A DNA stretch of 9,799 bases from Bacteroidota bacterium (GTDB taxonomy: Bacteria > Bacteroidota > Bacteroidia > Flavobacteriales > Flavobacteriaceae), in contig JADWMI010000072.1 of NCBI GenBank assembly GCA_015767395.1, positions 1 to 9,799 of the forward strand. Reading direction: 5' to 3'. The notes under the pieces are model-generated. The model was given only the letters and a program-made list of their open reading frames with translations, was not told the DNA's origin and ran no database searches. How positions within the stretch are numbered: the stretch's first letter is position 1; each line of letters starts with the position of its first letter. A program made the translations under genes and the position numbers. Shown here piece by piece: positions 5,765 through 9,799 of this stretch.

Positions 5765-8149
5765 ATGAAACCATATTTAAAACAACCATTTAACAAAGTG
5801 AAGTTATTAGTCGCTTTTTTATTCATTGCATTTTCAATCAATGCAAACGCACAAAAACAATTTACACTATCAGGAAAAGTTATGGAAGGTGTTAATCCAC
5901 TTCCAGGGGCTTCAGTAGTTCTTAAAGGAACTGCAAAAGGTGCAACTACAGACGCTGATGGAAATTTTTCATTCCAATTAAAAAAAGGCATTTACACTTT
6001 ACAAGTAAGTTTAATTAGCCAACCTAAAGAAGTACAAGTAAACCTAAACAAGGATGTTTCAATTATCATTGATCTTTCTGACAGTTTTGAGACTTTAGAC
6101 GAAGTGTTGGTATCGGCTGTTCGTGTTAAAGAAGGTGCGCCTGTTACCTTTAGCAATGTTACAAAAGAAGAAATTAAAGACCGTAATTTAGGTCAAGACA
6201 TTCCTGTTTTGTTAAATTATTTACCTTCTGTTGTTACTACTTCTGATGCCGGTGCGGGTGTTGGTTATACAGGAATTAGAGTTCGTGGTAGTGATGCAAC
6301 TCGTGTAAATGTAACTATCAACGGTATTCCTTATAACGACGCTGAAAGTCAGGGTACTTTTTGGGTAAATATGCCGGATTTTGCTTCTTCAACTGAAAGC
6401 TTACAGCTACAACGTGGTGTTGGAACTTCCACCAATGGTTCTGGTGCTTTTGGAGCAAGCCTAAACTTATTAACCGATGCTGTTTCGGAAGAAGCTTTTG
6501 GGGAATTAAGTGCTTCTGTAGGATCATTCAACACTACAAAAATTACAGGAAAATTTAGTACAGGATTAATCAATGAACATCTTGAATTCTCAGGAAGATT
6601 GTCTAAAATTGATTCTGACGGCTATATAGACAGAGCATATTCTGACTTAACATCTTACTTTTTACAAGGTGCTTATGTTGATGACAATACCTTAATTAAA
6701 GCCATTACTTTTGGAGGTCACGAAAAAACATACCAAGCCTGGTATGGTGTAACCAAAGAAGAAATGTTAGCATATGGTAGAACTTACAATCCGTACACGT
6801 ACGATAATGAAGTTGACAATTACAATCAGAATCATTATCAATTGCATTGGAATGAAACCATTTCAGAAAACTGGTCAACTAACCTAGCCTTTAATTACAC
6901 CAAAGGAAAAGGGTATTTTGAACAATTTAAGGACGAAGAGTCTTTTGAAGATTACGACTTAGATCCAATTGTTATTGGAGGTGAAATTATTGATGAAACC
7001 GATTTGATAAGAAGACGTTGGTTAGACAATGATTTTTATGTTTTCAATGCCAATGCAACTTATAAAAATGACAATTATAGTTTAATTTTTGGCGGATCGT
7101 ACAGCAACTATTCTGGAGATCATTACGGTGAAATTATTTGGGCTGAATATGCAAGTAATTCAGAAATAAGAGATCGTTATTATGAAAGTGAGAGCAGTAA
7201 AGCAGATTCAAATATATTTGCGAAATTAGATTATAAATTCAATGAAACTTGGTCTTTATTTGTTGATTTGCAAGGGCGTTTTGTATCGTTTGAAACCAAC
7301 GGATTAACATCTGATCGTATTCCTATAAATGTTGATGAAAATTACGAATTCTTCAACCCTAAAGCTGGTATTACTTATCAAGTTAATGATTTTAACAGTA
7401 TGTATTTCTCTTATGCAAAAGCCAACAGAGAACCGAATAGAAATGATTATGAAAACGGTATTTCAAATCCTGAAAAGTTAAACGACTTTGAACTGGGATG
7501 GCGTATTAACAAAGAAACTTTTAAAATAAACACCAATGTTTATTATATGTTGTACAAAGATCAATTGGTGTTAACGGGAGCTATTGATGATGTTGGGGCA
7601 CCAATAAGATCTACCAGTGGAAAAAGTTACCGTTTAGGATTGGAAGTTGATGCTTTCGTAAAAATTTCTAATAAATTTAATATTCAACCTAACATTGCTC
7701 TAAGCAGTAATAAAAATGTTGATTTTTCAACTTCTTGGGATGGCGAATTGGTAGATTTAGGAAATACAGACATTGCTTATTCTCCTAATTTTATTGCAGG
7801 TAGTAATTTTGCATATCAGCCTATCCCTAAAATAAAATTAGCATTATTGTCTAAATTTGTTGGAGAACAATTTATGGGAAATATTGACAATGAAAACTCA
7901 AAATTAGACAGTTATTTTATAAATGATTTTAATGTTTCTTATGAAATTACACCGAATAAAATTGCAGAATCGATTCGCTTTGACTTGTTAGTGAACAATC
8001 TATTTGATGTTGACTATATTTCAAACGGTTACTATTACACCTACGATGATAATTGGTCTTCACCAGATGAAATCACTACTTACGACGGTGCAGGATATTA
8101 CCCACAGGCCGGCATTAACTTTTTACTAGGAGCTACTGTAAGGTTTTAA
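5765..8149 (+). CDS. TonB-dependent outer-membrane receptor, predicted thiamine or thiamine-phosphate importer
   Basis: A 794-aa outer-membrane active transporter energised by TonB-ExbBD. In order: a signal peptide (about 1-29, Lys then a hydrophobic stretch, cleavage near NANA/Q); a carboxypeptidase-regulatory-like beta-sandwich (about 33-104, with the typical PLPGASVVLKGT and TTDADGNFSF); a TonB-box-like stretch ETLDEVLVSAVRV (109-121); a plug domain (about 125-238, with IRVRGSDATRVNVTINGIPY and RGVGTSTNGSGAFGASLNL); then a beta-barrel running to a terminal GATVRF ending in Phe, as expected for outer-membrane insertion. There is no SusD partner, so it is not a SusC polysaccharide receptor. 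Substrate is inferred from the TPP riboswitch in its leader: thiamine-type vitamers, with synthesis repressed when TPP is plentiful. The ATG at 5765 is chosen because the signal peptide begins there. Complete. Confidence 0.93.
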   Translation: MKPYLKQPFNKVKLLVAFLFIAFSINANAQKQFTLSGKVMEGVNPLPGASVVLKGTAKGATTDADGNFSFQLKKGIYTLQVSLISQPKEVQVNLNKDVSIIIDLSDSFETLDEVLVSAVRVKEGAPVTFSNVTKEEIKDRNLGQDIPVLLNYLPSVVTTSDAGAGVGYTGIRVRGSDATRVNVTINGIPYNDAESQGTFWVNMPDFASSTESLQLQRGVGTSTNGSGAFGASLNLLTDAVSEEAFGELSASVGSFNTTKITGKFSTGLINEHLEFSGRLSKIDSDGYIDRAYSDLTSYFLQGAYVDDNTLIKAITFGGHEKTYQAWYGVTKEEMLAYGRTYNPYTYDNEVDNYNQNHYQLHWNETISENWSTNLAFNYTKGKGYFEQFKDEESFEDYDLDPIVIGGEIIDETDLIRRRWLDNDFYVFNANATYKNDNYSLIFGGSYSNYSGDHYGEIIWAEYASNSEIRDRYYESESSKADSNIFAKLDYKFNETWSLFVDLQGRFVSFETNGLTSDRIPINVDENYEFFNPKAGITYQVNDFNSMYFSYAKANREPNRNDYENGISNPEKLNDFELGWRINKETFKINTNVYYMLYKDQLVLTGAIDDVGAPIRSTSGKSYRLGLEVDAFVKISNKFNIQPNIALSSNKNVDFSTSWDGELVDLGNTDIAYSPNFIAGSNFAYQPIPKIKLALLSKFVGEQFMGNIDNENSKLDSYFINDFNVSYEITPNKIAESIRFDLLVNNLFDVDYISNGYYYTYDDNWSSPDEITTYDGAGYYPQAGINFLLGATVRF

Positions 8150-8162
8150 TTTTTAGATAATA

Positions 8163-8202
8163 AAAAATAGGTAGGTGTATTTAAATACACCTACCTATTT
8201 TT
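8163..8202. terminator. Perfect 40-bp palindromic bidirectional terminator
   Basis: Twenty bases (A5, TAGGTAGGTGTA, TTT) are followed without a spacer by their exact complement, centred between 8182 and 8183. A and T runs flank the TAGGTAGGTG stem on both sides, so both strands give a stable hairpin followed by U residues. It lies 13 nt after the receptor stop codon and 21 nt after the end of the convergent DUF2892 gene, so it serves both. Confidence 0.92.
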
Positions 8203-8223
8203 ATTTAAATAATGTAAAGACCA

Positions 8224-8430
8224 TTATTTAGCCTCATATGTATTTGTTTTAAAAATTGAATACAACGGACAAAAACCGGAAATTGAAGTTACTAAGAAAA
8301 TTGCCGCCACCACATACAACAGCGCTTGAATCCATAATGTTTCAAAAGTTGTTGAATAGGCAAAATATCCAATCGCTATAGCCAATATTATTCTAATAAT
8401 TCTATCTGTACTACCAACATTTTTTTTCAT
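8224..8430 (-). CDS. DUF2892 family small inner-membrane protein (YgaP transmembrane-domain type)
   Basis: A 68-aa membrane protein recognised as DUF2892 from its N-terminus MKKNVGSTDRIIRI and the GFCPLYSIF motif at 52-60. Two transmembrane helices are visible (about 12-27 and 34-51), forming a helical hairpin. In E. coli YgaP this unit is fused to a rhodanese domain and anchors it in the membrane; its own biochemical role is not established. It is the last gene of the minus-strand cluster, 24 nt after the HMA-protein gene, and ends at the shared palindromic terminator. The Cys at 54 within GFCP is a family feature. Confidence 0.9.
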   Translation of the reverse strand: MKKNVGSTDRIIRIILAIAIGYFAYSTTFETLWIQALLYVVAAIFLVTSISGFCPLYSIFKTNTYEAK

Positions 8431-8454
8431 ACTCGTGGTTTTAGAATTTTTTCT

Positions 8455-8727
8455 TTAAGAATCTGAAGTCATTCTTCCAGTGGCGCAACTCACAAAAGAT
8501 TTTGCTTTGTGAACAACCGTATTTGAATCACCAACTTCTGGATAACCCATGCTCGAAAGTTTCTGTTTAACTTTTGAAATAATTAACCCATTAGAAGTAT
8601 TTACAGTCACTTTTGAAGTCTCTAAATCAACTGAAACGGTATTAATTCCGTCAATTGTTAAAATTCCTTTTTTAATTGAATTGGCACATCCACCACATTT
8701 CAAATTTAATATTTCTATTGTTGTCAT
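8455..8727 (-). CDS. Small heavy-metal-associated (HMA) domain protein, putative copper-binding
   Basis: A 90-aa protein whose first 65 residues form a ferredoxin-like HMA domain: beta strand TIEILNL, then the metal-binding loop KCGGCANSI with Cys11 and Cys14 (CxxC), a helix, and the typical DGINTVSVDLETSKVTV and KLSSMGYPE elements. Such proteins bind Cu(I) or similar soft metals and pass them to P-type ATPases or envelope cuproproteins. The usual Met before the CxxC is replaced (NLKCGGC). The C-terminal extension (66-90) is unusual for a simple chaperone and carries a third Cys at 81. No signal peptide is present, so it is cytosolic. No copper ATPase is visible in the window, so the partner is unknown. 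Confidence 0.88.
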   Translation of the reverse strand: MTTIEILNLKCGGCANSIKKGILTIDGINTVSVDLETSKVTVNTSNGLIISKVKQKLSSMGYPEVGDSNTVVHKAKSFVSCATGRMTSDS

Positions 8728-8774
8728 TATTTTTTATTTAATATGTCGAATTCTTAGTCTTAAAATTACACTAT

Positions 8775-9341
8775 TTAATCGTTAAATGCAATACTCCAAA
8801 TTCCTCGTAAATCGCCTTCAGCATATCCATTTGCGATATCAAAAGGATAAAGTACTTTAATAATCGAATCGGTTTTAACTGACATTGTTTCATTTAATTT
8901 TCCGTGACAAACCAAACAATTGGCTTTCATTATTATAGGCGCATAAAAATGTTTGCCATTTAATGAATCAAGTTCAACAATAGGCTTTAAATCTTTATTT
9001 TCAGAAAGTAATTGTTTGTAGTTAATAATGATGTCAATTTCTCTCTCTGTTGGTTCATTTTCACAACTTCGTAATTTATCTGAAGTTCTTTTTACAACAA
9101 CATTATATTTAGTTGAAATTCTGGAAGTTAAAGGAGCCGCTCGCTGATTACAAAAAGGAATGGCCTGTGCCGGTCCTCCTGCTTTCATTTGAACCATCAA
9201 TTCACTGCTTAACGCTTTAAATGTTGCTTCTGCTACTGCTTTTCCTTTTAGTGTATATTCTTGCTTTTCTTTTTTAGAAAATTCAGCATTACATGACAAT
9301 ACACTTACTAAAACTACCAAAAATAAAACCTTCTCAAACAT
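8775..9341 (-). CDS. DUF3365-type lipoprotein with a c-type haem-binding CxxCH motif
   Basis: A 188-aa envelope protein. The N-terminus is a lipoprotein signal (LVSVLSC, lipidated Cys17). The mature part resembles the DUF3365/Tll0287-like haem domain: GGPAQAIPFCNQRAAPLT (55-72), a haem attachment site CLVCHG at 142-147, and the family's closing GYAEGDLRGIWSI at 172-184. Members are proposed periplasmic redox or sensing domains, often with covalently bound haem. Two further cysteines (64 and 93) could form a disulfide. It starts 2 nt after the rhodanese stop codon, so the two are co-translated. Assembly of a c-type haem implies an export and cytochrome maturation system elsewhere in the genome. 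The function is not established; an envelope redox or electron-transfer role is inferred. Confidence 0.88.
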   Translation of the reverse strand: MFEKVLFLVVLVSVLSCNAEFSKKEKQEYTLKGKAVAEATFKALSSELMVQMKAGGPAQAIPFCNQRAAPLTSRISTKYNVVVKRTSDKLRSCENEPTEREIDIIINYKQLLSENKDLKPIVELDSLNGKHFYAPIIMKANCLVCHGKLNETMSVKTDSIIKVLYPFDIANGYAEGDLRGIWSIAFND

Positions 9342-9343
9342 TA

Positions 9344-9754
9344 TTATTTAATTATTTCTTGATTATTTTTTACCCAATTCACAACACCACCTTGTAAATC
9401 GTACACTTCAACAAATCCCTTATCTGCTACTTTTTTACTGGCAGAATTAGATCTCCCTCCTGATTTACAATATAAAAAGATCGGTTCGTTTTTATCAAAT
9501 TTAGAAATTTGTTCTAAAAAAGTTTTATCGAAAAAATTGATGTTTACAGCGCCTTCTATATGACCTTCAGCAAATTCTTGAGGCGTTCTAACATCTACAA
9601 TAATTTGACCAACAGATTTCTCTTTAAAATCAGCGGGCGTAATAACATTTATCTCCCCAAATTGAGTTGCTGTTTTTGAAGGTTTTTTATTGTTGCAACC
9701 GAAAGCTGCCATAACAACAAACATCAGAAGTGTAAATTTGAATACTGTTTTCAT
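9344..9754 (-). CDS. Rhodanese-like domain lipoprotein
   Basis: A 136-aa single-domain rhodanese (sulfurtransferase fold). It opens with a lipoprotein signal peptide ending MAAFGC, putting Cys20 at the membrane anchor. The rhodanese domain runs about 36-133, with VDVRTPQEFAEGHIEGAVNI (53-72) and the active-site loop CKSGGRS at 96-102, so the catalytic Cys96 that carries the persulfide is present. The closing LQGGVVNW motif (120-127) is typical. The lipoprotein signal places it in the periplasm or on the outer membrane, so it would handle sulfane sulfur or related thiol chemistry outside the cytosol. It is the first gene of a four-gene minus-strand cluster; the next gene begins 2 nt after its stop. 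The natural substrate cannot be told from sequence. Confidence 0.93.
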   Translation of the reverse strand: MKTVFKFTLLMFVVMAAFGCNNKKPSKTATQFGEINVITPADFKEKSVGQIIVDVRTPQEFAEGHIEGAVNINFFDKTFLEQISKFDKNEPIFLYCKSGGRSNSASKKVADKGFVEVYDLQGGVVNWVKNNQEIIK

Positions 9755-9776
9755 TTATTTGTTTTTGATTTTTATG

Positions 9777-9784
9777 CAAATGTA
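9777..9784 (-). promoter_or_regulatory. Putative -7 promoter element for the rhodanese operon
   Basis: Minus-strand TACATTTG followed by CA is a close match to the Bacteroidota -7 element, 22 nt before the ATG at 9754. The matching -33 region falls just outside the window, so it cannot be checked. It overlaps the palindrome at 9778-9795. Confidence 0.55.
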
Positions 9785-9795
9785 AATTTACATTT
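9778..9795. promoter_or_regulatory. 18-bp palindrome overlapping the rhodanese-operon promoter, candidate operator
   Basis: AAATGTAAATTTACATTT is a perfect inverted repeat with no spacer (core TGTAAA/TTTACA). It covers most of the predicted -7 element and extends upstream, which is where a dimeric repressor would block transcription. It is AT-only apart from one G and one C, so chance cannot be excluded. It does not match the classic FNR (TTGAT-N4-ATCAA) or CRP (TGTGA-N6-TCACA) boxes exactly. Confidence 0.4.
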
Positions 9796-9799
9796 AAAT

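Noticed and set aside
6318..6573. Open frames antisense to the plug-domain region of the TonB-dependent receptor
   Set aside because: They lie wholly within a strongly coding gene on the other strand and their products have no recognisable domain or start signals; they are shadow frames.
5004..8149. A FecI-FecR-SusC type cell-surface signalling system made of the sigma factor and the TonB-dependent receptor
   Set aside because: No FecR-like protein is present, the receptor has no N-terminal signalling domain, the genes are divergent, and the receptor is under a TPP riboswitch.
1..9799. Mobile element, CRISPR array, defence island, tRNA or rRNA
   Set aside because: No transposase or integrase gene, no direct-repeat array, no cloverleaf-like or rRNA-like sequence was seen on either strand, and the genes have ordinary chromosomal character.

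Overview
The window looks like chromosomal DNA from a member of the Bacteroidota, most likely Flavobacteriaceae. The DNA is AT-rich. The outer-membrane receptor carries the N-terminal carboxypeptidase-regulatory-like domain typical of this phylum, a bacterial geranylgeranylglyceryl-phosphate synthase is present, and several intergenic regions contain the Bacteroidota -7 element TAnnTTTG in place of a sigma-70 TATAAT box. Everything is assigned from sequence motifs alone; no database search was run.

Left part (1-4389). A 15-bp terminator hairpin is followed by ahcY (S-adenosylhomocysteine hydrolase) on the minus strand. Divergent from it runs a tightly packed five-gene plus-strand operon: a 4'-phosphopantetheinyl transferase, a GGGP synthase-type prenyl-glyceryl-phosphate synthase, a PnuC-family vitamin transporter, a NadR-like P-loop kinase and an ArfB-type ribosome-rescue hydrolase. 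Junctions are 8-nt, 4-nt, 37-nt and 1-nt overlaps, so translational coupling is likely.

Middle (4397-8202). An ECF sigma factor and a four-helix membrane protein, the probable partner or target of the sigma factor, form a minus-strand pair. They end at a strong UUCG-tetraloop terminator that lies inside the 3' end of the convergent arfB coding sequence. Divergent from the sigma gene is a canonical TPP riboswitch, which precedes a TonB-dependent receptor. The receptor is therefore best read as a thiamine (or thiamine-phosphate) importer, and this raises the possibility that the nearby PnuC/kinase pair also handles thiamine (PnuT-like) instead of nicotinamide riboside. The receptor gene ends at a perfect 40-bp palindromic terminator shared with the convergent operon on its right.

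Right part (8224-9799). A minus-strand cluster reads, in transcription order, rhodanese lipoprotein, DUF3365-type lipoprotein with a CxxCH haem-binding site, small heavy-metal-associated (HMA) protein, and DUF2892 small membrane protein. It looks like an envelope redox/sulfur/metal module; rhodanese and DUF2892 are the two halves of E. coli YgaP. A perfect 18-bp palindrome overlaps its predicted promoter.

I see no mobile element, CRISPR array, tRNA or rRNA, and no convincing wholly new defence or biosynthetic system. The most interesting points are the riboswitch-guided reassignment of the PnuC/kinase pair, the terminator embedded in arfB, the split-YgaP redox cluster with its palindromic operator candidate, and the archaeal-type lipid enzyme in the operon.
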